A program made the translations under genes and the position numbers. This document shows, in pieces, positions 22,046 to 30,170 of a stretch of 36,140 nucleotides of DNA (position 1 is the stretch's first letter; every line of letters starts with the position of its first letter). The notes beneath the pieces were generated by a model that saw nothing but the letters and a program-made list of their open reading frames with translations, did no database searches and was not told the DNA's origin. This stretch comes from Chloroflexota bacterium (GTDB lineage Bacteria; Chloroflexota; Limnocylindria; Limnocylindrales; CSP1-4). The stretch is from the NCBI GenBank assembly GCA_013698095.1, contig JACCVQ010000090.1, positions 1 to 36,140 of the forward strand, read 5' to 3'.

Positions 22046-23190
22046 CCGAGCTGATCTCCACGCCAAAGCACGTCATCTCGCTCCTCGTGGCGGGTGTCGA
22101 AATCATCGGGTGGGAGAGCTACTCGATCTCGAAGCCTCTCGTCGAGCAGCCGGACACCTTCACGATGCGGCTCCCGTTCACGCGGGAGGCCTGGGACCTC
22201 TGCCAGCCCGATCGCCTCGTGCAGGTTCGGATCGACGGCGTGCCCGTCATCACCGGATTCATCGACGACAGCGACGTGCCCGAAGACTCCTACGTCATCG
22301 AGATCACCGGACGGGGAAAGATCGGCCGGCTCATCGACGAATCCGCGCCGACGCTCAACTTCTCGAACCTCGGGATCCTCGAGCTGATCACCAAGCTCGC
22401 CTCGCCTTGGTTCACGAAGGTCACGTTCTCGGGGCTGCGCGATCGGACGGTGCAGCGCGGCCGCGGCCGCAAGGCTCGGGCGTCTGGTGAACCGCTCTTG
22501 CTGAACGTTCGCAAGAAGCTCGGAACCATCATCGAGCCGGGGCAAACCCGATGGCAGGCGATCAAGTCGTTGCTCGACCAAGCGGGCCTCATCGCGTGGG
22601 CATCGGGGGACGGCAAAGAGCTGATCATCTCGAAGCCGAACTATAAGCAGGAGGTTCAGTTCCGGTTCTTCCGCCCCTCCCCGGGCTCGCGTCGCGTGAA
22701 CGACGCCACGGTCCTGGCGATGGGCGTGAAGCGCTCGACCGGAGACCGCTACAGCCGGATCATCGTCGTCGGCAGCGGGACCGGCACCGACATCAACTAC
22801 GGCGCGAAGGTCGCCAGTCGGTACGGTGAGGCGAAGAACAACGACGACACCGCCGACGGCGAGGGCATCGACTTCTCGGTTCCGAAGCGGCTGATCGTGC
22901 AGCGTTCGGTGAAGTCGATCGACGAGGCCGAGGAGCTCGCAGAGCGCGAGATGGCTCGGCGCGATGCGCAGGGCTATCTCCTCACCGTTCGCGCTGCCGG
23001 GCACGGCCAGCTCGTGGCGGGTGCGTTCACGACGCTGTTTGCGAACAACCTCCTCGCGAGCTGCGAGCACGAGCCGACGGGAACGGTCGGAACCTACGCG
23101 ATCGTCGGGTGCACGTTTGCTCAGAACCGTAGCGAGAGCGCAACGACGACCATGAACCTCGTCTGCAAGGGCGCGGAGATCGCAGCATGA
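22042..23190 (+). CDS. Baseplate hub protein, Mu gpP type
   Basis: 382 residues from GTG 22042, overlapping the previous stop. It has the tail-hub pattern of the gpP/gpD family: KHVISLLVAGVEIIGWESYS, EQPDTFTMRLPFTREAWDL, VQVRIDGVPVITGFIDD, KIGRLIDESAPTL, GQTRWQAIKSLLDQAGLIAW and, near the end, AEREMARRDAQGYLLTVRAAG. The hub connects the tube to the spike. Length and order agree with Mu gene P. Confidence 0.9.
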   Translation: MTELISTPKHVISLLVAGVEIIGWESYSISKPLVEQPDTFTMRLPFTREAWDLCQPDRLVQVRIDGVPVITGFIDDSDVPEDSYVIEITGRGKIGRLIDESAPTLNFSNLGILELITKLASPWFTKVTFSGLRDRTVQRGRGRKARASGEPLLLNVRKKLGTIIEPGQTRWQAIKSLLDQAGLIAWASGDGKELIISKPNYKQEVQFRFFRPSPGSRRVNDATVLAMGVKRSTGDRYSRIIVVGSGTGTDINYGAKVASRYGEAKNNDDTADGEGIDFSVPKRLIVQRSVKSIDEAEELAEREMARRDAQGYLLTVRAAGHGQLVAGAFTTLFANNLLASCEHEPTGTVGTYAIVGCTFAQNRSESATTTMNLVCKGAEIAA

Positions 23191-23741
23191 AGACGATCAA
23201 ACAGCTCCGCGACGTCACGGACCCGTTCAAGACGAAGGTCGCTGGCGCGATTCGTCGCATGGCGATCACGCTGACATCGAAGGCGTTGTGGCAGCTGACT
23301 GGTTTCACCCTCCCCGACGGGGACGTGGAGACGCAAAAGGCCGAGGCGTTCACCGGGATCGGGTTCTTCGCGCGACCGCCGAGCTCGGGTAAGCCCGAGG
23401 CGATCGTCATCATGGTCAACGACGCGCAGAACCCCGTGGTGATTGCCGTGCGCGACGAGAAGACCAGGGCGGCGATCGTCGGCGCGCTCGAGCAGGACGA
23501 GTCGGCGATCTTCAACACGCGCGCTCTCGTGGTGATCAAGGCGGATGGAACCATCGAGGCGAGAAGCGCGTCCGGTGTTGCCGGACTTCTTGCCACGAAA
23601 GCCGACCTCGCAGCGTTGAAGGCTGCGATTACCGGCGCAGCTACTGTCGCAAACGATGGAGGAGCCGCTTTCAAGGCGAACATCCTGGCGGCGCTGGGTG
23701 CCGCGTGGCCTGTTGGTACGACGAAGCTGAAGGGTGAATAG
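23187..23741 (+). CDS. Mu gp45-like baseplate spike protein
   Basis: 184 residues. The N-terminal part resembles the gp45/gpV OB-fold domain (KVETQ-like segment PDGDVETQKAEAFTGIGFFA, then SSGKPEAIVIMVND, VIAVRDEKTRAAIVGALEQD). The C-terminal part (RALVVIKADGTIEARSAS, then an Ala-rich end) may form the beta-helix spike stalk. Gp45 is the puncturing tip of Mu. Overlaps the hub gene by four bases (ATGA). Confidence 0.8.
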   Translation: MKTIKQLRDVTDPFKTKVAGAIRRMAITLTSKALWQLTGFTLPDGDVETQKAEAFTGIGFFARPPSSGKPEAIVIMVNDAQNPVVIAVRDEKTRAAIVGALEQDESAIFNTRALVVIKADGTIEARSASGVAGLLATKADLAALKAAITGAATVANDGGAAFKANILAALGAAWPVGTTKLKGE

Positions 23742-23743
23742 CG

Positions 23744-24115
23744 ATGCCGTGGGATTACAAGTACGACCCGCTCACCGGCGACCGGATCCCCGACGGCACC
23801 GGCGGCTTCGTGAAGACATTAACCGCCGAGACCTCAGTGCGAAACCAGCTGCTCGCGCACCGCGGGAAGTTCTGGGGCGATGCCGATCTCGGCTCGAACC
23901 TGCACGACCTCGAGGCGTTCCAGGCGGATCCGGAGAGCCTCGCCGCTGAGGATGCTCGCGTGGCACTCGAGCGGCTCGAGCGTTCGGGGCGCATCACGGC
24001 GATTGAAGTCGACGCGCAGCTCGAAGCTCCTGGCAAGATCGCCGTCCACACTCGGTTCCGCGACACGACCGCGAACCAGCTCGTAGATTCGTTCGTGAAG
24101 TCTGGAGGCCGGTGA
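23744..24115 (+). CDS. Mu gp46-like baseplate wedge protein (gp25/GPW-related)
   Basis: 123 residues. The sequence DYKYDPLTGDRIPDGTGGFV, then TSVRNQLLAHRGKFWGDADL and a helix RVALERLERSGRITAIEV is the gp46 family pattern, functionally equivalent to T4 gp25/P2 gpW in the inner baseplate wedge. The stop overlaps the start of the gp47-like gene. Confidence 0.88.
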   Translation: MPWDYKYDPLTGDRIPDGTGGFVKTLTAETSVRNQLLAHRGKFWGDADLGSNLHDLEAFQADPESLAAEDARVALERLERSGRITAIEVDAQLEAPGKIAVHTRFRDTTANQLVDSFVKSGGR

Positions 24116-25494
24116 TGTTCAACGTGCAGTCTCTCGACGAGCAACACGGGTTCCTCGTCGCTCTGTTCAAGACGCTGTTTCCAGACGCCGACGTCTCGGC
24201 GATGTCGGACAACTACCTCTGGGCGATGATCCAGGCGGCCGGAGTGACCGACAACCACGCGCACATCGAGTCGGTGAAGACCGACCTGATGCCGGACACC
24301 AGCGAATCGGACATGCTCGATCGCTGGGCGATCATTCGAGGGGTTGCGCGCAAGGGTGCCACGTCGGCGCGCAAGGCAAACGCGCTCCGTGTCGTCGGTA
24401 TCGCTGCGACCGCGGTCCCCGCTAACGCCGAGCTCGTGCACGACTCGTCGGGACTTCGCTTCAAGATCACGACGGCATCCGTGGTAGGGCCAACCGGGTT
24501 TGTCGACGTCGACGTCGCGGCGATCGACACCGGCAGCGCGACACGGCTGAACGCCGGCGAGCGGATGACGTTCTCGACCCCGATCGCGAACCTCGAGGAT
24601 GAGGCCGAGCTGCAGAGCGACATCGACGAGGACGGCACCGATCAGGAATCGGACGGCGCCCTTCGCCTCCGAGTGCTCTCGCGCTTCCGCAACCCGGCGC
24701 TCGGCGGCGCGCAGGAGGATTACGTCCAGTGGGCGCTCGAGGAGGTCGGGATCGCGGCTGCGTACGCGTACCCCCTGCGTGCGGGTCTTGGGACAGTTGA
24801 CGTGGCGGCGCTTCACGCTGGCAGCGGCGACGCCCGCGCATTGACGGGTCCCGAGGTCGGCGAGCTCCAAGCCGTGCTCGATGAGAAGCGCCCGATCTCC
24901 GTGGGGGGGTTCCGCGTGCTGTCCGTGGTCACCCAGACCACCAACGTCGAGGTAACGATCCTCACCACGGGCGAGGCCCAATACGAGTTCGACTGGGACG
25001 ACAGCATCGCTCCGACCGGAAACAGCTGGAACGCAGGTACGCGCGTCTTCACGCTCGATGCGGACCGCCCGACGTCGATGAAGGCCGGCGATCGGCTCAC
25101 GCTCAGCGACGGCGCCACAGGGCGCGAGCGGGTGATCGAGTCGCTCAGTGGCACCGCAGCCGTCGTGCTCGAGGATGACCAGGACGGCGATATCCCGACC
25201 GCGGCGAGCATCGTCTACTCGGGCGGCCCGATCGTGCAGACGGCTCGCGCGGCGATCCTCGCGCTGATCGACGGGCTCGGCACGGCGAACCCAGACACGA
25301 CTCGATATGGCTCGTGGGAGGGCAACCTCCGACCATCCGCGATCGGCCGCGTCGCCACGAACGTGACCGGAGTACTGGACGGCGAGGTCGTCGTGCCATC
25401 CGCGACCATCGTGGCGAGCGATCCAGCGTTTCCCAACGACGCGCAGATCGGCCTGATCATCCCCGGTCGCGTGCTCGTTCGAAAGCAGCACTGA
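24112..25494 (+). CDS. Baseplate protein J-like, Mu gp47
   Basis: 460 residues; GTG 24112 overlaps the previous stop and ATG 24115 is the more probable start. It contains the Baseplate_J core: LMPDTSESDMLDRWAIIRG, GATSARKANALRVVGIAAT, FKITTASVVGPTGFVDVDV, GDRLTL and GGAQEDYVQWALEEVGIAAA. Mu gp47 is the main wedge protein. The protein is longer than typical gp47 (about 360-380): residues about 295-350 (WDDSIAPTGNSWNAGTRVFT...) look like an inserted beta domain. Confidence 0.88.
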   Translation: MMFNVQSLDEQHGFLVALFKTLFPDADVSAMSDNYLWAMIQAAGVTDNHAHIESVKTDLMPDTSESDMLDRWAIIRGVARKGATSARKANALRVVGIAATAVPANAELVHDSSGLRFKITTASVVGPTGFVDVDVAAIDTGSATRLNAGERMTFSTPIANLEDEAELQSDIDEDGTDQESDGALRLRVLSRFRNPALGGAQEDYVQWALEEVGIAAAYAYPLRAGLGTVDVAALHAGSGDARALTGPEVGELQAVLDEKRPISVGGFRVLSVVTQTTNVEVTILTTGEAQYEFDWDDSIAPTGNSWNAGTRVFTLDADRPTSMKAGDRLTLSDGATGRERVIESLSGTAAVVLEDDQDGDIPTAASIVYSGGPIVQTARAAILALIDGLGTANPDTTRYGSWEGNLRPSAIGRVATNVTGVLDGEVVVPSATIVASDPAFPNDAQIGLIIPGRVLVRKQH

Positions 25495-26249
25495 TGCCGG
25501 GCGTCCAGCTGATCGATCGATCGCGTCCGGTGTTCGCCGTGAGCCTGGGTGTTGGATCACTCACCTTCACGGTGCCGAGCTCGGCGAAGAGGAACGATCT
25601 GCTCCTGATGATCATAGTCAGGGACCTTGGTCTCTTTCCGCCCGACCCTGCCGGATGGACTTTCATCACGACGACGTCGAGCGGATCCGGAAACGCGGTC
25701 GGGCTCAGCGTCTACGCCAAAGCGGTCGGAGACGACGAACCGGCGAGCGTGATCGTTTCTCCGCTGAACATCACGCGCGAGTGGCAGGGTCAACTCTTCG
25801 TCCTGCGCGGTCCGATCGTGAACACGTGGCTCGAGGCGGGCGGCGGATCGACGTTCACCGCGAGCCTCGTTCCCGGCACCGCATCCCTCAATAGCCAGAT
25901 GCCGACGAACCTCTTCCTCGGCATCTGGGCTGCTGCCGGCGCGCCCGTCCTGACGCCACCGGCCGGGCTCACGGCGATCGATAACTACAACACCGCGATC
26001 ATCGCATCGAGGACGGTGATGTTCGCGTACAAGGTGGCAAATGCGACCGGGCTGATCGCCCCCGCCACGGCGACGAGCTCAATCGCGGCGACCGGTCGCG
26101 AGTTCAGCTTGATGATCCGCGATCGCGCGCCGATCACGCCTCGCGCGTTCGTCACCGAGACGCCCGGCAACATCGGCTTGCTCGGGCGCGATTCGCGGCC
26201 GTCACGTGAAGTCGGCACCGCTGGCGGCGGTGGCGGCGGCGGGAGCTGA
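25494..26249 (+). CDS. Beta-rich structural protein with poly-Gly tail
   Basis: 251 residues from ATG 25494, overlapping the previous stop (TGATG). Repeated strands (FAVSLGVGSLTFTVP, DLLLMIIVRDLG, VGLSVYAKAVGDDEPASVIV) and PAGWTFI suggest a phage beta-sandwich domain often found on tail or capsid proteins. The C-terminus ends with a run of Gly (AGGGGGGGS), a flexible tail. It sits between gp47-like and gp48-like genes, so it is probably a baseplate-periphery or receptor-related protein. No specific family is recognised. Confidence 0.6.
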   Translation: MPGVQLIDRSRPVFAVSLGVGSLTFTVPSSAKRNDLLLMIIVRDLGLFPPDPAGWTFITTTSSGSGNAVGLSVYAKAVGDDEPASVIVSPLNITREWQGQLFVLRGPIVNTWLEAGGGSTFTASLVPGTASLNSQMPTNLFLGIWAAAGAPVLTPPAGLTAIDNYNTAIIASRTVMFAYKVANATGLIAPATATSSIAATGREFSLMIRDRAPITPRAFVTETPGNIGLLGRDSRPSREVGTAGGGGGGGS

Positions 26250-26254
26250 GCACC

Positions 26255-28144
26255 ATGTCCGAGATCATTCTCCTGCGCATGACCGAGCCGAACGGCGTGC
26301 AGCCCTCCGACTCGATGGGCAACCTCGAAGACCTCGCAACCGAGGCCGGGATCACCGCGCCAACGTCGGTGGACGCATGGTCTGGCAAGGGACGACGCTT
26401 CGCGCAGGCATCGTCGCAGGCGCTGATCGCCGATGATCGGTCTTCCCTCGGCACGCTCCTTCAGCGCGACGTAACGATCCAAGCGATCTTGTCGCTCACC
26501 CTCACGGGCGCATCGGGAGCCTTGCCGCTGATCGTGCGCGGCACCGAGAGCGGCTCGGCGAGCGAACACTACGCGTACGGCCTCGAGCTCGAGCAACAGG
26601 CCTTGTTCGCGGGGTTCGTCGAGGTCCGGTGGTTCTGGGCGGACGCAGCCGGGGGGCTCCACACGCAGCTCCCGGGCGTCTTCAAACACCCAGGCGATGA
26701 CCAGTTCTTCTTGCTGACGGCGACTCGGCGGTGGGAGACCCCAACGCGCGTCGTGGTTCGGTACTACGTCAATGCCGACATCATCGCGGAGATCGTCTCG
26801 ACGAATGGAGACATTGCCGGCGGCACGCTAGGCCACACGACCGTCGGCGGCACGAAGCGCGCGGGTGCGTGGACCACGTTCTTTAACGGCGTGATCGACG
26901 AGATTGTGGTGAGCGATTACGAGATGTCCGCGGAACAGGTGCGCGAGACCTACCGGACGCTCACCGAGTACCAGCCCGCCGGCCTCGACATGTTCGTCGG
27001 GCTCATCCCGCCCGGGATCCAGTGGGCGAAGGATCTCGGTAACAACGTCGGGAAGTTCGTCCGGATCTCTGGCGCCGCGCTGGGATTCGGAGTGGCTGCA
27101 GCCTCGCAGCTCCGCGCCCTCTGGCTCCCCGACGCGGCAACGGTCGAGCAGATCGCCCGCTGGGAGAACGTGCTCGGACTTTTGCCGCGAGCTCGGGAGT
27201 CACTCGACGTTCGGCGCGCGCGTGTGATCAGCTACCTCTCGCGCGATGAGGGGTTCTCTCCGCCACCGCTCCGGGAGGCGCTCTCCGGTCCGTTCGCGCT
27301 GGGTAGCGAAGATGTGAAGCTCCTCGAGTACACCAACCGCGTGGACGACGACTTCTCGGTGATCGACACCGCAGAGAAGTGGATCGTCGGCGGACCCGGT
27401 GTGTGGTCGAGCGTCGGTGCGAAACTGCACGTCGCTCTCGCCGCGGGCGCTGACGTGCGTTGGGATCAACAGCGGCTCGGCTCTCACATCCGTATGCCGC
27501 TCGATCTCGGTCGTCCAGGGCTGGGTGAGCCGTACGTGTCGGCAAAGCTCTCGGCCTACGCGCTTCCGCAGAACACCGGGGTCGGGCTTCTGCTCCACAA
27601 CCGCCGCACGGACAACACCATCTGGTACGGCGTCTTCAACAATGCCGGCGTGAACCAGCTCGGCTATCGCACCCGAGTGAACGGCGTGCTGGGCGTCTTC
27701 ACGGTACTCGAGACGCCAGCGGCGGCCGCGTACTGGCTCCGGCTCGAGCCGACCCCCGTGGCCATGTTTGGAATTCGCAAGCGCTTCTCGTGGTCGACTC
27801 TCGGGCCAAGCACCGGATTCGCGACACAGGACGTCATCATCAGTGTGGTGAATATGGAGTGGGCCGGCTTCGCGATCTTCGGCACGCAGGCGGTGACCGT
27901 CGGCGCGCTGTCGGCGGACTGGGACGACATGGTCACCTTCTGCCCGAGTGGAGTGCGCCCGTTCCACTGGTACGCGTTCCGGAATCCCGCGCTCGCCGGC
28001 GCGCCCGACATGCTCGGCGCGCAGCTGCTCGTCGACAAGGTGAAGCCCGCGCACACCTACGCGGCGGTCACGCAGAGCGAGTCGGTGCTCTGCGACGATC
28101 CACGAGACGGCCTCTGCGACCGCGGCCCCCTCGGCAACTGGTAG
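26255..28144 (+). CDS. Three-part baseplate protein: LamG-like, gp48-like (DUF2313), second lectin-like part
   Basis: 629 residues. Residues about 55-232 look like a LamG/concanavalin domain (VTIQAILSLTL, ending FFNGVIDEIVVSDYEMSAEQ). Residues about 240-345 resemble Mu gp48/DUF2313, which joins the baseplate to the fibres (FVGLIPPGIQW, LWLPDAATVEQIARWENVLG, SLDVRRARVISYLSRDEG). Residues about 360-590 are again beta-rich (DDDFSVIDTAEKWIVGG, YWLRLEPTP), possibly another lectin-like fold. The C-terminus is Cys-rich (LCDDPRDGLCDRG). Mu gp48 is only about 180-200 residues, so the carbohydrate-binding-like parts are additions, probably for host or matrix binding. Confidence 0.72.
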   Translation: MSEIILLRMTEPNGVQPSDSMGNLEDLATEAGITAPTSVDAWSGKGRRFAQASSQALIADDRSSLGTLLQRDVTIQAILSLTLTGASGALPLIVRGTESGSASEHYAYGLELEQQALFAGFVEVRWFWADAAGGLHTQLPGVFKHPGDDQFFLLTATRRWETPTRVVVRYYVNADIIAEIVSTNGDIAGGTLGHTTVGGTKRAGAWTTFFNGVIDEIVVSDYEMSAEQVRETYRTLTEYQPAGLDMFVGLIPPGIQWAKDLGNNVGKFVRISGAALGFGVAAASQLRALWLPDAATVEQIARWENVLGLLPRARESLDVRRARVISYLSRDEGFSPPPLREALSGPFALGSEDVKLLEYTNRVDDDFSVIDTAEKWIVGGPGVWSSVGAKLHVALAAGADVRWDQQRLGSHIRMPLDLGRPGLGEPYVSAKLSAYALPQNTGVGLLLHNRRTDNTIWYGVFNNAGVNQLGYRTRVNGVLGVFTVLETPAAAAYWLRLEPTPVAMFGIRKRFSWSTLGPSTGFATQDVIISVVNMEWAGFAIFGTQAVTVGALSADWDDMVTFCPSGVRPFHWYAFRNPALAGAPDMLGAQLLVDKVKPAHTYAAVTQSESVLCDDPRDGLCDRGPLGNW

Positions 28145-28157
28145 CGCTGATGCGCGC

Positions 28158-28191
28158 AAGTTGGGGGTACGTCGCGCGCGCCTGATCGTGC
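28158..28191 (+). promoter_or_regulatory. Putative promoter AAGTTGGG-N19-ATCGTGC, copy 1
   Basis: AAGTTGGG (28158-28165) is followed after 19 bases by ATCGTGC (28185-28191), and the GTG start at 28196 comes four bases later. The same two boxes, spacing and distance to the start codon occur at 32690-32723. The arrangement implies transcription starts at or next to the start codon, giving a leaderless mRNA. No ribosome site is present upstream, which agrees. Confidence 0.5.
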
Positions 28192-28195
28192 GTTC

Positions 28196-28705
28196 GTGCT
28201 GCCAACCTCGAGGAACACGACCTATTCGGGCGCGACCCCCGTGAAGTCGGCGGACCTCAACGACATTCAAGACAACATCATCGCGGCTAAACACGGCACG
28301 CTGACGATGAGCATCGGTGGTGCGCTGTGCCAGCCGACGAATCCTGCGGTTGGAACGCCGACGTACAACGGGCTCACTGGCTTCCAGCAGACCCCGCTGA
28401 ATGCGATCGCGCCGGTCTGCCTCCCGCTCGGGCGGCGGATCACCGCCGTGCGCTTCTTCGTCAAGGACAACGCCACCGGACCAACGAAGCTGCAGGGCAG
28501 CCTGGTGAAGCTCGACCACATCGCGGGCCCGACCACGATCGCGGGCACCGGGCTGTCCGCCGGTACCGGTGTAGCGCAGCAGCTGAACCTCGTGGCAGCC
28601 GAGACGCTCGCGATCGGCAGCAGTTATTTCCTGCTGATCGCGACGACTCTCGGCGCGGCGATCGGCTCGATCAACGCGATCGAGATCGACTTCGATACCC
28701 CGTGA
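28196..28705 (+). CDS. Tail-associated phage protein, unknown
   Basis: 169 residues from GTG 28196. The N-terminus (LPTSRNTTYSGATPVKSADL, NDIQDNIIAAKHG) is a pattern I have seen in phage-like proteins of deltaproteobacteria next to fibre genes. The rest is a beta-sandwich-like run (RITAVRFFVKDNATGPTKLQ; SLVKLDHIAGPTTIAGTG; IGSINAIEIDFD). It probably belongs to the fibre/receptor-binding set. It has its own putative leaderless promoter. Function not known. Confidence 0.6.
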   Translation: MLPTSRNTTYSGATPVKSADLNDIQDNIIAAKHGTLTMSIGGALCQPTNPAVGTPTYNGLTGFQQTPLNAIAPVCLPLGRRITAVRFFVKDNATGPTKLQGSLVKLDHIAGPTTIAGTGLSAGTGVAQQLNLVAAETLAIGSSYFLLIATTLGAAIGSINAIEIDFDTP

Positions 28706-28723
28706 CCTGCTGAAGGAGATCAG

Positions 28724-29125
28724 ATGCGTACGCTCGTAGCCCTGCTCGAAGACAAGCTCCTCGCCATTCCCGTCACCGCGGCGCGACCCGCGCTGATCAC
28801 TGACGGCTCTGATATCACCTCGTGGCGCACCGGCGGCGCCTACAGCCCGACACGAGCAGCGATGTTCGTCGACGGCACGGTGGCGGCGTCGTTCGACTCT
28901 CCCACCGGCGGCGCGAGCGGCGCGGAACTCTGGGGTTACCGCCTCTCGCAGTGGTGGCTGATCGGCTACCTGAACAACGGCACCGCCGTTCCGATCGTCG
29001 GCAACCTGCAGGGCTTCTCGCAGGAGATCGACATCATCGGCATCTTCGACCGGCTCGCGGTTGCGGGCATCCCGAGCGCGGGCGCCGCGAACGTGCAGAT
29101 GGCTCCAATCGAGGAGTGGCACTGA
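28724..29125 (+). CDS. Fibre-region protein, unknown
   Basis: 133 residues, with a strong ribosome site (AAGGAGAT) before ATG 28724. Beta-rich with many aromatic residues (GAELWGYRLSQWWLIGYLNN) and Gly/Ala loops. The ending VQMAPIEEWH resembles proteins next to phage fibres. Its stop overlaps the next gene's ATG. No family recognised. Confidence 0.55.
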   Translation: MRTLVALLEDKLLAIPVTAARPALITDGSDITSWRTGGAYSPTRAAMFVDGTVAASFDSPTGGASGAELWGYRLSQWWLIGYLNNGTAVPIVGNLQGFSQEIDIIGIFDRLAVAGIPSAGAANVQMAPIEEWH

Positions 29126-30138
29126 TGAAGACGTCACAGCGAAACATCGTCATCGGCATTGCACTGTTGCTCGTGCTCGCGTTCGGCATCGTGGTCGCAC
29201 GATGCGGGCCCGATTCCGACGAACCAGTCAAGCGCCAGCTCGGGCCCGGACTGGGCGGCGGATTCATTCCACCGACGAAGATCGGCACTGGAACCGGTGG
29301 CGGCGGTGGCATCAGTGCGGTGGTCGCAGACTCTCCGATGACCGGCAGTGGCAGCGCTGGAAGTCACCTCAAGTTCTCCGACGGCACCTCAGCCGGACAG
29401 CTCCTCGCGTGGAACGGCACCGCGTGGGCGGCCAATAACTACTGCGGCGATCCATCGCAGCGCTACTGTTTCCTCGAGGAGTTCGAATTCGGAACCACGT
29501 GCTCGAGCGGCAAGTTCGCCGGCAACGCCTCGGGTACCGGCGCGTCGTGTACGTACACCGCGAACACCGATGGACACCCTGGCGTGGTCTCGATGCAAAC
29601 CGGAACCACCGTCACCAGTGGAATCAGATGGTCACTTGGTTCAGGCGTAGTGCTCGGCGGTGGACAGGGCATCTACACCACGAAGTCACTCGTGATGGTT
29701 CAGAACCTCTCGACCACGGTGATCGAGTACCTGTTCAAGTTCGGCTTCTCGGAGCCGAGCTCAAACGCCGAGAGCGTCGACGCGATCGAGGCCGTATACG
29801 ACCGGCCGGTGACCGGGGACAAGTGGGCTCTTAAGACGTGCTCCAACTCGGTGTGTACGACGACGATTTGCGACGGCACCGGCGGCACGGTGAACAAGCC
29901 GATCCTCGCGCTCACCTGGTACACGGCGGAGATCACGCTGAACGCGGCCGGAACGAGCGCGACGCTCGCGATCAACGGCCAGGTCTGCGCCACGAACACC
30001 ACGAACATCCCGACCGGGTCAACACGCGCGACGTCGATCGGCGCGCAGTGCTTCAACAACACCGGAACAGTCCCCGCTAACCAGATCTGCTATGTGGACT
30101 ACACGGCGGCAATGCTCCCTTTTGGAGTAGCTCGGTAG
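29125..30138 (+). CDS. Signal-anchored fibre-like protein, zero-frame product
   Basis: 337 residues. The N-terminus has a typical signal or anchor: basic MKTSQR, then a hydrophobic stretch IVIGIALLLVLAFGIVVA followed by RCG. A Gly-rich linker (GTGTGGGGGISA) follows, then a beta-rich, Ser/Thr/Asn-rich domain with several Cys (NYCGDPSQRYC; TTCSSGKF; GASCTYTAN). Jelly-roll-like strands continue to the end. A membrane or secretion signal is unusual in a virion protein and points to an exported or cell-anchored product. The last codons run into a C CCT TTT heptamer; a -1 slip would join this protein to the downstream esterase (total about 658 residues). Confidence 0.65.
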   Translation: MKTSQRNIVIGIALLLVLAFGIVVARCGPDSDEPVKRQLGPGLGGGFIPPTKIGTGTGGGGGISAVVADSPMTGSGSAGSHLKFSDGTSAGQLLAWNGTAWAANNYCGDPSQRYCFLEEFEFGTTCSSGKFAGNASGTGASCTYTANTDGHPGVVSMQTGTTVTSGIRWSLGSGVVLGGGQGIYTTKSLVMVQNLSTTVIEYLFKFGFSEPSSNAESVDAIEAVYDRPVTGDKWALKTCSNSVCTTTICDGTGGTVNKPILALTWYTAEITLNAAGTSATLAINGQVCATNTTNIPTGSTRATSIGAQCFNNTGTVPANQICYVDYTAAMLPFGVAR

Positions 30139-30170
30139 GGGATGGTTTCGCGCACGGTGCGCGACCCACC
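30117..30170 (+). other. CCCTTTT slippery heptamer and stem-loop joining anchor protein to esterase
   Basis: In zero-frame codons CTC CCT TTT the heptamer C CCT TTT (30117-30123) has the canonical X XXY YYZ phase. A stable hairpin lies downstream: CGCGCA (30149-30154), loop CGG, TGCGCG (30158-30163), extended by GGT/ACC and GG/CC pairs from 30140 to 30170. The lower end of the stem is about 16 bases after the heptamer, longer than the usual 5-9. The -1 frame is the one that continues into the esterase, and that frame has no start codon of its own. Confidence 0.45.
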
